Origin: Megascapheus bottae
Lineage: Eukaryota > Chordata > Mammalia > Rodentia > Geomyidae
DNA length: 64,000 bases
Assembly (NCBI GenBank): GCA_024803745.1
Contig: JANJXV010000043.1
Location: 9,089,018-9,153,017, forward strand
Direction of reading: 5' to 3'
The notes beneath the pieces are model-generated. The model was not told where the DNA came from. It made no database searches and saw nothing but the letters and a program-made list of their open reading frames with translations. The position numbers were made by a program, and so were the translations under genes. Positions 10,151 to 50,054 of the stretch are shown one piece after another (the stretch's first letter is position 1; every line of letters begins with the position of its first letter).

Positions 10151-10452
10151 CTGGACACTGGTGGCTCACACCTTAATCCTAGCTAGGATCACTATTCAAA
10201 CCCAGCCTGGGCAAGCCAAGTCTAAAAAAAAAAAAAAAAAAAAAGTCTTTCCTTTTGTTCTGGTCCTGGACCTTGAACTCAGGGCCGGGGCACTGTTCCT
10301 TCGCCTTTTCCACTCAAGGTGAGTGCCACTAGACTTTTGGCTAACTGGAGGCAAGGGTCTTCAGACCTTCCGCCCTGACTAGCTTCAGGCTGGAATCCTC
10401 CGATTTCAGCCTCCTGAGGAGCTGGGATTACAGGTGTGAACCACTGATGCCC
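10150..10452. repeat. SINE pair: B1-like monomer (+) and B1-like/Geo (-)
   Basis: 10150-10244 is a short 7SL-like monomer with an A tail and no right half. 10252-10452 is a minus-oriented composite ending gctgggattacaggtgtgaacc. They abut tail to tail. Confidence 0.8.
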
Positions 10453-10764
10453 AAGTTAGTGTAAAACAAGGTTTTGTTCTGGGTTGGAGAAGCCAAGATC
10501 AGGCAAGCAGCTCAGCAGTGACTTGTCTCACCATCTTCTGATGGTCCCTGTGTCACAAGCTGGCTGCCTTCTTACCAGGCATCAGCCCATTCCAGACCAA
10601 ATAGAAATGGGGCTTGTGAAGAGGCTTTTATAGAAGCCACATGTGCATCTTGTTGGCCAGAACTGAATCACAGCAGTGAACACCACACCCCCGAACACTG
10701 CCGGCTCCATCTGGCTCAGTTTAGCGCAGAATCGATCAGTCCAGTTTTTGCCTTGCTTTATAGA

Positions 10765-10770
10765 TTTATT
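10765..10770 (-). other. DNMT1: DNMT1 poly(A) signal
   Basis: AATAAA on the minus strand, about 310 bp past the DNMT1 stop. The surrounding 3' UTR resembles the AT-rich end of human DNMT1 (caagactttatgtagttttt and ttcttcaaataaatc). Cleavage is expected near 10745-10750. Confidence 0.85.
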
Positions 10771-11078
10771 TGAAGAAATAGTACAACATACAAAAACTAC
10801 ATAAAGTCTTGATTTCCACCCGTAAAGTGGTCGATTTGATATGCCATCATAAAAAACTTTGTTTTAAAATTGAGAGGGTGATCACTGCTTTGCTAAGTCG
10901 TGGAGAAGCAAAAAAAAGTCACAGGAAGAGCTCAACTCAACCAAGGCCGCCCACGGCGCTGACTGAAAAGCACATTTCCAACTGACACGGACATGCCAAG
11001 AAATACAACATCGGCAACACCAGCGCGTGGAGGGGCTCCTGGTGACAAGACAGAACAGAGACGGCGACGAGGGGCCAG

Positions 11079-39509
<28,431 letters not shown>

Positions 39510-39606
39510 CTTCTCCCAAGCTGCACGAGACGCGAGAGCAGCAGCAACAAGCGGCGGCGGTGGTGGTGACGGCGGCGGCCACAGCGCTGGGGGCCCCCGA
39601 GCTTTT

Positions 39607-39619
39607 TTTCGCGCGGAAA
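39607..39619. promoter_or_regulatory. E2F site in the DNMT1 promoter
   Basis: TTTCGCGCGGAAA, a near-palindromic consensus E2F element, 98 bp upstream of the DNMT1 ATG. DNMT1 is an established RB/E2F target expressed in S phase. Confidence 0.75.
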
Positions 39620-39747
39620 CCAACGGGGAGGGGCGGCGCGAGCGGAGGCAGACCGTACCACCCGGGCCCCGGGCGCGGGGGGAGAACCGGACGGTCCCCG
39701 CTAGAGCGGCGCGCTCTACCTCGCTGGGGCCCAATGGGGCGCAGGCG

Positions 39748-39758
39748 TGCGCATGCGC
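39748..39758. promoter_or_regulatory. NRF1 palindrome upstream of DNMT1
   Basis: Perfect TGCGCATGCGC, 239 bp upstream of the ATG. It forms a flanking pair with the copy at 39277. Confidence 0.7.
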
Positions 39759-39964
39759 CGCGCGGGCCCAAACCCCCCCTTCCCAGCGCAGCCCAATGGT
39801 TTCGCCCAAGCCCGGCCCACGCTGTCGTCTACGGGAGGGGAGGCGGGGGAAGACACGCGCCGGGGCGGCCGCGGCCATTCATTCATTCCTCCTCCGCTCC
39901 TTCTCCGCGGGATGCCGGAACCCCCCCCAGCCGCTCCCGAGGGCTAGGTGAGCATCCCCACTCC

Positions 39965-40025
39965 TATTTGTTCACTGTGCGACCTTGAGCAGGTCCTTTG
40001 CCACTCTTCCCAGGAAAGCCTGTGG
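39965..40025 (+). repeat. MIR fragment
   Basis: ttcactgtgcgaccttgagcaggtc resembles the MIR core (tgtgaccttgggcaagtc). It is short and old. Confidence 0.5.
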
Positions 40026-40144
40026 AACCTGCACCAGCGAGGCTTGCACATGGACCTCGCCCTCCTGCAGGGGAGGGGAGCGTTGAGAACGCCCGGAAAG
40101 CATCATCCACTGCAACGGGAGCACAACCAGACCTCCACGGTGAG

Positions 40145-41140
40145 ACGGAGCGCTGTGGCTCATCCCCGTCATCTCAGCTTACTCTGCAGGCCAAGACCTG
40201 AGAACTACTTGGAAGCCAGCCTGGGCAAGCAAAAAAACAAAACAAAAAAATCGGTAAGAAATCTTTCAGTTCAACAACCCAAGAGCCAGGAAGTGGGGCT
40301 GTGGCTTGAGTAATAGAGCGCTTTGCTCTGAAGGAAAAAAAAAAAAAAAAGCTCAAGGACAAGAGCCCAGACCCAGAGTTCAAGCTCCACGACCAGCCAA
40401 ACTAAGTGGCTGGAGGGGAAGGGGAGGAGGAAGAGATGTGAAACACAAGAGTGCGAAGAAGCCAGACACTAGCAGGCACGCTGTGAAGGTAGCCATGCCT
40501 CTCCTCTGAAGTAAGTTTCCTCAACAAGGCAGCCCTGGAGGGGCTCAGCCTTCACAGAAATGACCAAACCTGCGCCATCAACCAGCAGCAGCCTTTGTAG
40601 GCACTCACTGCCCCGCCAGACCCGTGCATGACCGTTTCCAGCTGGATCCCCAGCCTTATGTCAGCTGACTCAACTCCAGGCTCCCCAAATTAGGCATTGA
40701 GAGCTGGCAGAAGACTGGCCACGTGTCCTGAGCCCCAAGCAGGCAGTCCATCAGCGGCTGTAGCTGAGTCACATACCAGCTCCTCTCTGGTACCCCAGAT
40801 TGTAAAGCTTGTCACAGCCATGGAACTAGGGTCCAGCATGAAGACCCCTCCCAAGGCATTTGCATCAGACTCAGCCCTCAACTATCCTCTGCTTCATCTC
40901 ACCCCCAACGGATGCCCCAAAATTCCCAGGCTCAGCCAGATACCAGTAATTCACTCCTTGTAATCCCAGCTACTAAGGAGGCTTGAGCAGCCAAGTCAGT
41001 GAGACTCTGATCTCCAATTAATCACACATACAACAGCCAGAAATGGAGATGTGGCTAGAGGATGCCAATCTTGAACACATCCAGTTCAGGGATAGCACCC
41101 AGGCCCTGAGTTGAACAGGCCTAGGGCTAGCACCACACAC
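40145..41140 (+). repeat. Two B1-like/Geo SINEs upstream of DNMT1
   Basis: 40145-40400 has a long A-rich junction and an interrupted tail. 40950-41135 lacks most of the left half. Unique DNA lies between (40400-40950). Confidence 0.75.
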
Positions 41141-41784
41141 AGATGGTAGAGCATTTTTTCCACATTCCCAAACTAAGTGACTTGTCCAAGCCAGGAATTC
41201 CACCTAGGGAACCTCAAGTCCTCTACAATGTTCTGGGCACAACCAAGTCCTTGTGAGGCCCTTGAATCAACCCAGGGCCCTCCATAACCACAGGCAAGTG
41301 GTACTAAGAGCCTCTAAGTGTTCTCTCCAGGCCTTCTACAATTCCCACCTTCCTTCTCTGAGGAATGACCCAAGTTTCCCAAGGACTCCTCCCTCCCAAA
41401 GGGCCCCTAGAGGCCCACTAGATGGCTCCCCCACCCCCGTGACCAGGCCCACACTTACGAGGCACAAAAGAGCTTCCTTAATAAAAGACTATTCAGTGGA
41501 CAAAAAGTTAACAGGACACTTAAAAAGAAGTGAAATGAACTAGCCTCCTGGAAAACTGCTCTCAAGTTCATTAGTCAGCAGGAAGTACAAAAGAAAGCCA
41601 CAACCCCCAACCACCACCCCCACGCACACACCCCATCCCTCATCCCTCCTTACCCCTTATCTCCCAGTATTGGGGGTTGGCTGGCTAAATCATTGGAGTC
41701 ATGCCCCTAGGTTATTTTTTAGTTTGTTTCACATAAGGTCTAGTAGGCTTAAGGTCTCTAGTAGGCAATTTTGCTTTTGTTTTG

Positions 41785-41825
<41 letters not shown>

Positions 41826-43640
41826 CTGTGACATGGATTCAGGGCCTGGGCACCGTCCTTCAACTTTTTCTCTGGTGACTTGTGCTTTACCACTTAACCC
41901 ACATCTCCACTTCTAGCTTGTTGGGGGTTTGGTGGTTAATTGATTAAGAATTACATCCACTTTTCTGCCGCACCTGGCTTTGAACCTCCACCCTCTGAGT
42001 TGAGCTTCCTAAGATTAGTGATGTGAAGAGCCAGCATATGGTTTCTTGCCTTTAGCAAAGGTGACCCCAAGCCAAGATTTTCCTATCTCCTCCTAAGCAG
42101 AGGAAGTACAGGTATACACAGCTATGCTTGGCCTTTTCCTTTTGAGATAGCAGCATCTCATTTAGCAGCATCTCATTAGTAATTCTGGATCCTCCTCTTT
42201 TTCGTTTTTTTTGTCAGTTGTGGGGCTTGAACTTGGGGCTTGAGCACTGTCCCTAAGCGTCTCTGTGCTCAAGGCTAGCGCTCTACCACTTGAGCCTCAG
42301 CTCCAGTTTTGGGTTTTTGAGTGGTTACTTGGAGATAAGAGTGTCACAGGGTCTTTTCTACCTTAGCGGGCTTCAAACCTTGAACCTCAGATCTCGGCAT
42401 CTTGAGTAGCTGGGATTGCAAGCATGAGCCACTGGTACCCACCCAGCTCACAAGAAGGAATTCTGTGTGAGTGGGCTCATGCGTAAGGAGAAACTAGACA
42501 CTGGTGGCTCACATTTGTAATGGTAGCTACTCAGGAGGTTGAGGTCTGAGGACCCGGATTTGAAGCTAGCCTAGGCAAGAAGCCTGTGAGACTATCTGCA
42601 GTTAGGCAGCAAAAAACCAAAAGGGCAACCATGACTCAAGTGGTAAAGCGCCAGCTTTGAGTAAAAATGCTAATGGATAGTGCTCAGACCCTGCATTCAA
42701 GTCTCCAAACTGTCACAAACACGTGTTGCATAATTCCATTTGCAGAGAATACCCTGTCTCCCCACTTTCCTCTCCCATTCTGGGGGGGGTTTCTCTTCTC
42801 CCCAAATCACTTCTACAAATGCACTGCCTCCAGGTCTACTCAGCCCCAGGGTCCCCCAACCTTACCTACGTTGGCCCTAGAGAAACCCAGTGTTCACGCT
42901 CAGGAAGAAGGAAGAAAAGGACAAACGGCCTACCTTCCAGGAAAATGAAGTGAATTCACAGCATTCACTCTTGAAGCACCCAAAGGGAAAGTGTCAGGTC
43001 CCAGCCCTGAGGGGTAGAAATAAGAGCTAGGCCCACCCACATCATTTAACCCTAAAGGGTTTCACCTGAGGAGCCTCCAAATTGACACCCCCCCACACAC
43101 ACACACCCCTACAATGAACCACAACTGAGTCTCCAACAAGTAACACCAAGTTATTCAGGTTACCTGGCAAACACAGAGGATAGATCTTTATTCAGGGAGT
43201 GTGAGGATGTTTCTAGAACTTTTCCTTCATCTTCCCAGACCTAGACTGGGAACTGAGAATCATGGTGAATGGATAGATAGATGGAGACAAAAAAAAAAAA
43301 AAAAAAAAAAAAGATGATGAGGTCCAATGTTCATTTTTGATCATCGTGGGACCTGTTGACATGAAGTTTGAATTATCTTTGCTCATAGGGAGGCTTTCGA
43401 TATGTATTATGGGAAAAGCAACTCTACCTCAGATCAGGGTTCCATAACTACCTTTACCCCACACCCACAAGACCACCAGAAATGTCTGCAGGCATTGCCA
43501 AGTGTCCCCTGGGCAAGAGAACAGAATTGCTTTACCTATGTGGAAATGTCATTGTGTAAAGTCTCCAAGACTTAGGTAGGCCACATTCCCTTTGCATACC
43601 TCACCCAAAGTGCTTTCGAAACAGCATAGGGGGGAGGGGG
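41140..43640. other. DNMT1-S1PR2 intergenic, mixed unique DNA and SINEs
   Basis: SINEs at 41820-42045 (-), 42215-42435 (-) and 42485-42720 (+). A (GT)n run lies at 41787-41818 and a 22-base A run near 43290. 41150-41780 and 42720-43640 look unique. No exon or promoter is seen. Confidence 0.6.
41787..41818. repeat. (GT)n microsatellite
   Basis: About 16 GT units with one trailing AT interruption. Confidence 0.95.
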
Positions 43641-45000
43641 AGGGCGGTAGCTTATACCTACTCAGGAGGGTTCAAAACCAGCCTGAGCAGAAACATCTAT
43701 GCAATTTCATGTCTAATTGTTTTAGTGAGGGGGTAGAGTTTTCTTGTTTGGCAGCAAAAGAAAACCCCAGAAGTGGAGGTGTGGTTTAAGTGGTGGAGCA
43801 CCAGCTTTGAGAAAAAAAAAAAAATCTCAGGAACAGTGCCCAGGCCCTGTATTGGTACACAAAATATTTAAAAACAAAATGAAACAATAAATAATAACCA
43901 GATTTGGAAAACAGTTGAGTCCTGAATGGTTTTCACATCAGGTAAGGAAATGCAGAGTTCCGGGCCCTGAAATCAAAATTTCTCAGCCCTTCTAGAGCCT
44001 GGGAAATGCCATTTTTTTTTTTTTTTTACAAGCTGTGTAATTGAGAAAGTTTGTGGTTGGAGGCTCAGCTGATAAGAGTGCTAGCCAATAAATGAAAGTA
44101 CTGGATACTGAGTCCCAGTCTCAGACATTAAAAAAAAAAGGCAGGGGGCAGGGGGGGGGGGGGACATAGCCTAGTGGTAGAGTGCTTGCTTAGCATGCAC
44201 AAAGCCCTGGGTTTTCCTTTCAGACAAGCCTTAGATCAAAACCCACCTATCTGTCTGCCATACAGATGGGTGACAAGGAAAAAGCCATTCCCACTTGACT
44301 TGTTGATTGAGATAGGGACCTTGCTAAGTTTTCCCCCAGGAAATTGGCATCAACTGGTAATCCATCTGATCTCTTCAGGACCGAGTAGGTAGGCCTTACA
44401 AGCGTGCCTTACTGCACCTGGCACCTGATGGTGACTTTCTGGGCACAGAGCCAGGACCTGGGTTTGAACTCAGGACCTCCTCTTGCTCAGGTTTTCAGCT
44501 TTCTTCTCTCTTTTTTCCCTTCCTTCTTTCCACCTTTTCTCTCTTTTGTTGCTCATGGGGCTTGAACTCAGGGCCTAGATGCTGTTCCTGAGCTCTTGTG
44601 CTCAATTACTTAGAGCCACAGCTCCACTTCTCGGATTTCTTTTTTCGTTTTTTTGTTTTTGTTCTATTCTGCCAGTCCTGAAGCTTGAATTCAGGGCCTG
44701 AGCACTCTCCTGGGGCGTTTCTTCGCAAGGCCAGTGATTTGCCACTTGAGCCACAGCACCACTTCCAACTTTTTTTCTATGCATGTGGTACCGAGGAATC
44801 GAACCCGCGTCTTCGTGCATGCTAGGCAAGCACTCTACCATTAGGCCAAACTCCCAGCCCAATTCTTTTAGTGGTTCTATTAGAGGGGGGAAAAAAAATC
44901 TCAGGGATTTTTCTGCTCAGGCTGGCTTTGAACGATGATCCTCAGATTTCAGCCTCCTGAGTAGTTAAGCTTACAGGTATGAGCTATTAACAACCGGCTC
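43640..45000. repeat. SINE cluster with a nested insertion
   Basis: 43640-43855 is a plus composite. 44055-44215 is degraded ID-like. 44545-44640 and 44868-45000 are the two parts of one minus B1-like/Geo split by a minus IDL-Geo (44645-44865). Confidence 0.72.
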
Positions 45001-45480
45001 TATTTTTTTTTTTTAACTTTTGTAAGTGTGGCTATCCTACAGATAAAAAGTAGAACAATGGCAAATGAAGTAGTGATTGAGGAGGGGGCCCTCGGATTTG
45101 CATCAAAATATCCAGTGAGTAATAACTTATCTAAGCTAGAAAGAATGAAAGTCTTCTGGATAGTAAGATTAGTAATTAAAATACTTCCCCCAGAGCTACT
45201 TAATCATTACAAAAGAGGAAATATTGGGTGGGTATCGGGGTCATAGAAACAGGAGGGGGGGCAGTGCAGGAAGAGAGTGAACAATGCAGCAGTGGTAACT
45301 CATTACACGCTGTAGAAAATGAACTATAATTGTGGGTGGGAAAGGGAGAGAAGAAAAAACTGGGAGAGAGGACAGGAAGGGGTGACATTGTCCAAAAAGA
45401 AATGTCCTCATTGCCTGACTTACCTAAGTGTAACCCCTCTGCATATCCTTTTTCTAATAACAATTTTATTTTTTTTAATC
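45000..45480. other. Unique intergenic segment
   Basis: AT-rich single-copy-looking DNA between SINE clusters. No gene or regulatory motif stands out. Confidence 0.5.
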
Positions 45481-45489
45481 ATTTATTTA

Positions 45490-46890
45490 TTTTGTTGGTC
45501 GTGGAACTTGAACTCTGGGCCTGGGTGTTGTTTCTGAGCTCTTCAGTTCTATTTTATTTTTTTATTTTTATTTATTTATTTTGGCCAATCCTGGGCTTGA
45601 GCTCAGGGCCCGAGCACTGTCTTTGGACTTTCTCAAGGCTAGAGCTCTACCACTTGAGCCTCAGCACCACTTCTGGCTTTTTTTCTATGTATGTGGTACC
45701 AAGGAATTGAACCCGGGTCTTCATGCATGCTAGGCAGGCACTCTACCACTAGGCCAAACTCCTGGCTCTATTTTATTTTTTTTGTTTTGTTTTGTTTTTT
45801 TTTGTTGTTTTTTTTTTTTTTTTGCCAGTCCTGGGCTTGAGCTCAGGGCCTGAGCACTGTCCTTGGACTTTCTCAAGGCTAGAGCTCTACCACTTGAGCC
45901 TCAGCACCACTTCCAGCTTTTTTCTATGTATGTGGTACCGAGGAATCGAACCCGGGTCTTCATGTATGCTAGGCAAGCACTTAAACCACTAGGCCAAACT
46001 CCCGGCCCCTTTATTTTATTTTATTTTTTTTGCCAGTCCTGGGCATAAGCTCAGGGCCTGAGCACTGTCCTTGGATTTTTCTCAAGGTTAGAGCTCTACC
46101 CCTTGAGCCTCAGCACCACTTCCCGAGTTTTCTAAGTATGTGGTACCAAGGAATCGAATCTGGATCTTCGTGCATGCTAGGCAGCGCTCTAGCACTAGGC
46201 CAAACTCCCAGCCCCACAATTTTATTTTTTAAAACAAGGAAATAATTGCCAGGTGCGGTAGCTCACACCTCTAATCCTAGCTACTCAAGAGGCTGAGATC
46301 TGATTATCACAGTTCAAAGCTAGCCTAGGCAGGGAAGACTGTGAGACCCTTATCTCCAATTAATCACCAGAAAACCAAAAGTGGCACTGTGACTCAAGAG
46401 GTAGGGTGGTAGCCTTGATCTGAAGAGCTCAGGGACAGTGCCCAGGCCCAGAATTCAAGTCCCACAACCGACAAAAAAAAAAAAACGGAAATAATTGTGC
46501 CAGGAGTTTGGCCTAGTGGTAGAGTGCTAGCATGCACGAAGACCCAGGTTTGATTCCAAGGTACCACATACATAGAAAAAAAGCCAGAAGTGGTTCTGTG
46601 GCTCAAGTAGAAGAGCACTAGCCTTGAGAAAGCCCAAGGATAGTACCCAGGCCCTAAGTCCAATCCCCAGGACTAGCAAAAGACAACAAGAAAAAAGAAG
46701 GGGCTGGGAATCTGGCCTATTGGTAGTGTTTGCCTAGCATGCACGAAGGCCTGGGTTCAATTCCTCGGTACCACATACATAGCAAAAAGCCAGAAGTGGT
46801 GCTGTGGCTCAAGTGGTAGAGCTCTAGCCTTGAGAAAGTCCAAGGACAGTGCTCAGGCCCTGAGCCCAAGCCCAGGACTGGCAGAAAAAA
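45490..46890. repeat. Dense SINE block: three minus IDL-Geo, one B1-like/Geo, two plus IDL-Geo
   Basis: Minus IDL-Geo at 45580-45768, 45822-46007 and 46030-46215, separated by T-rich spacers. Plus B1-like/Geo at 46243-46475. Plus IDL-Geo at 46498-46682 and 46703-46890. The minus copies share the cctgggcttgagctcagggc form and so look like one subfamily. Confidence 0.9.
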
Positions 46891-46914
46891 AAAAACAAAA
46901 AAAAAAACTTTATT

Positions 46915-47306
46915 TTTATGCTGGTGCTGGGGCTTGAACTCAGCACCCATACACTGCCCCTGAGCTTTATTCATCAAGGCTGGCACTCTACGTTTATTGG
47001 AGATAAGAGTCTCATAGACTTTCCTGCCCAGGTGGCTTTGAACCTTGATCCTTACATCTCAACCTTCTGAGTAGCTAAGGTTACAAAGACAAGCCATTGA
47101 AGTAGTAACTCTAAGCAAAGAAACCTGGTAGATACCACCTTAGTCAAGGGAACGGAACAATATAAGCTTTTCTGGTGCTGGAATTTCCAATTAAATGAAA
47201 GAAAATGTTCCAGTAATAATAGGACTAAATGTTTTCAGGTGACTGCTGTTAGGATTCACAGAAAAGGATTCACGTGACTTCTGAGAATCTTCCAGCCAAA
47301 AGTGCA

Positions 47307-47366
<60 letters not shown>

Positions 47367-47590
47367 AGTTGCGGGGCTTGAACTCAGGACCTGGGTGGGA
47401 TCCATGAGGTGTTTCCTCAAGGCTAGCACTCTACCACTTTGAGCCACAGCTCCACTTCTGGTTTTCTGGTGGTTCACTGGAGATGAGAGTCTCACAGTCT
47501 TCCCTGCCTAGGCTGGCTTTGAACCTTGATCCTCAGCTCTCAGCTTCCTGAGTAGCTGGGATGACAGGCCTGAGTCACCAGCAGAAGGCC
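46915..47590 (-). repeat. Two minus B1-like/Geo SINEs around a (TG)n run
   Basis: 46915-47105 and 47366-47590. The second begins immediately at the end of the (TG)n tract, so the microsatellite may have grown from its tail. Confidence 0.8.
47311..47365. repeat. (TG)n microsatellite
   Basis: About 27 perfect TG units, the longest dinucleotide run in the window. Confidence 0.95.
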
Positions 47591-47907
47591 AAAAAGGCAC
47601 TCTTGTGTTAGGAGGTGAGGAGGCAGCAGACAATCCCAAATTGAAGGACTCTAATGAATTACTAATCCCCATTGTTCAAGAAATCTGCAGGCTGTGAGAG
47701 ACACAGGATCAAAAACTCCCAATGGATAAAGACCCGATTTGAACTGGTTGGTAATGGATTCAATGGTGAAATCCAATGGAGGTCCGGAGGGTTCCTGTTT
47801 CTGTTAACTTCTTTTTCTTTTTGCCTTTCTACTTTCTCTTTTATAGTTTCATTGAGGTTATATCCAAGAATGACTTTCTCTGGGGAAAAAGTCACTGAAC
47901 ACTTTAA

Positions 47908-48090
47908 ATGAATGGATGGAGCTGAATGAATGGGGTGGGTGAATGAATAAAAGAATGAATGGACAGCTGAATGAGTGTGGGTGGATGGATGAATGGATGG
48001 GTGAGTGGGTGGATGGATGAATGGATGGATGGGTAAGTGGGTGGGTGAGTAAAGAAATGGATAGTTTGGTGGACATGTGGATGGAAAGAT
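47908..48090. repeat. (TGGA/TGAA)n imperfect tetranucleotide repeat
   Basis: About 180 bp of tgaatggatgga-type repeats with gtgggtgg variants. Confidence 0.9.
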
Positions 48091-48184
48091 AGGAGCCCAA
48101 AATGCTACCAATCTAGCATCTGTCTTTCTGGCCCTAGATAAATTTTCTCAGAAACCTTTTTATTATTATTATTCTTATTTTGCT

Positions 48185-49275
48185 TTTTTCTGCCACTTGT
48201 GCCACAGCTCCACTTCTGCTTCTTGATGGTTTATTGGAGATAAGAATCTCATGGATTTTCCTTCCCATGCCGGCTTCAAACCAAGATCCTCAGATCTTCT
48301 CAATAGGCCTCCCTTCAAACCCAGGCCTCTCCTCTTACATGCTACTTGACCTTTTACAGCTTACTTGACCTCTGTGTCTCAGTGTCTTTGCCAGTCATAG
48401 AGCTGACATTCACACCTACTCTATAGGGTTGTTTCAGATTGTGAGTTCATGGTTATCAAATTCTTCTGAAAATTTCAAGGGTTTTTCTATTTGTTTGTTT
48501 TTTGAGGGTGAGTCATAGGACTTGAACTCAGGGCCTGAGCACTGTCCTTAGACTTTCTCAAGGCTAGAGCTCTACCACTTAAGCCTCAGCACCATTCCTG
48601 GCTTTTTTTTTTTGTCGGCATGGTACTTGAACCCGGGGCCTGGGCATTGTCCTGAGCTCAAGGCTAACACCCTACCCCTTGAGCCACAGTACTACTTCCC
48701 ATTTCCAGCTTTTTTCTATGTATGTGGTACCGAGGAATCAAACCCAGGTCTTCGTGCATGCTAGGCAAGCACTTCTACCAATAGGCCAAACTCCCAGCCC
48801 TTTTTTTTTTGTGTGGGCTTGAACTTGGCCTGGACGCTGTCCCTGAGCTCTTCAGCTCAAGGCTAGGACTCTACCCTTGAGCCAAGCCCCACTTCCCATT
48901 TTCTAGAGGTTAATTGGAGATAAGAATTTCAGGTCCCAGGCCGGGAGTTTGGCCTAGTGGTAGAGTGCTTGCCTAGCATGCACAAAGACCTGGGTTCGAT
49001 TCCTCAGTACCACAGACATAGAAAAAAGCCAGAAGTGGTGCTGAGGCTCAAGTGGTAGAGCTCTAGCCTTGAGAAAGTCCAAGGACAGTGCTCAGGCCCT
49101 GAGCTCTTTTTTGCTCTCGTCTAGCACTCTATCACTTTGAGCCGCAGCTCCACCTCAGGTTTTCAGGTGGTTATTGGAGATGAGTCTCACTGCACTGTCC
49201 TGCCCAGGCTGGCTTTGAACCGAAATCCTCAGAGCTCAGCCTCTTGAGTAGCTAGGATGACAGGCATGAGCCAAG
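48185..49275. repeat. SINE cluster with an embedded MIR
   Basis: Minus composite at 48185-48300, minus fragment at 48510-48605, minus IDL-Geo at 48610-48800, minus right half at 48805-48930, plus IDL-Geo at 48942-49108 and a minus composite remainder at 49110-49275. The plus IDL-Geo splits the minus composite 48805-49275 in two. Confidence 0.75.
48350..48460 (+). repeat. MIR element
   Basis: cttgacctctgtgtctcag and ctctatagggttgtttcag match the two conserved parts of the MIR consensus in order and spacing. Confidence 0.7.
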
Positions 49276-49279
49276 CTCA

Positions 49280-50050
49280 GATTTGTCCCTAAAAAAGCCA
49301 TCGGGCCCCCATCTCTGGACAATGGAGGAGAATATCTTCTAATGAGCAGTTAGGGGCTCAACACTCAGCTCCAAACATGTTGCCTCATCCTGGTTCTGGG
49401 AGAGCCTAGTATCCCCCTTCCCAAATCACAGAGGGCCTGAGGGGGGCTCTGTGTAGCCAGGCAGTACGTAGAGCCTGTGGGATCTGGAAGTGTTTTGCTG
49501 GATTTCCAATCCATCCCAGTCTACCATTTGCTGACCAGAAGCTGTGTGACCCCACTTAACTCACACACCCTCTCTGAACTCCTCTCAAGAGTTTAAATTT
49601 GCATTGACCAGCAGAGGAGAGTTCAGGCCTAGAAGGTGTTTGATAAAGGAAGTCTTCCTGGGTGTGTGTGGGGGGGATCTGGGCCTACTTGGTACAAAGG
49701 AGACCCCCCCTAGGAGCCCCTAGGCCATCTCTTTGAAGTAAGGCAGGTGCTCTGGGCCTAATGAATCAGTCTCTCCTCCCATCCCACCCCAACCCACCCC
49801 CACCTCCAACGAGCAGCCCAGGGGAAAAGTCAAGGTTGCTATATTTCCTCAGAAGCTGCAGAAATAATCCCAGCTCAAAAGGTGGGGGAGGGTGTTTGGG
49901 GAGGGTAGAGGCTGGGTGGGATTGGCAGAGTGCTAGCCAATGAGCGGAAATGCTTAGGCTCCCACTTTGAGTTCCCTTCTTGGACCAAATAAATAAGTAA
50001 AGCCAGCTGGGGGCGGGGTTGCCTGAGCACCCCCAAAAGACACAACCACT
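49280..50050. other. Unique intergenic DNA downstream of S1PR2, with a MIR
   Basis: A MIR relic at 49515-49610 (agctgtgtgaccccactt, ccctctctgaactcc). The rest is unique, with no exon seen. Confidence 0.55.
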
Positions 50051-50054
50051 ATCA

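Noticed and set aside
41100..50050. A gene between DNMT1 and S1PR2
   Set aside because: No CpG island, no conserved exon-like frames with splice sites, and none expected from mammalian gene order. Contents are SINEs, MIRs and microsatellites.
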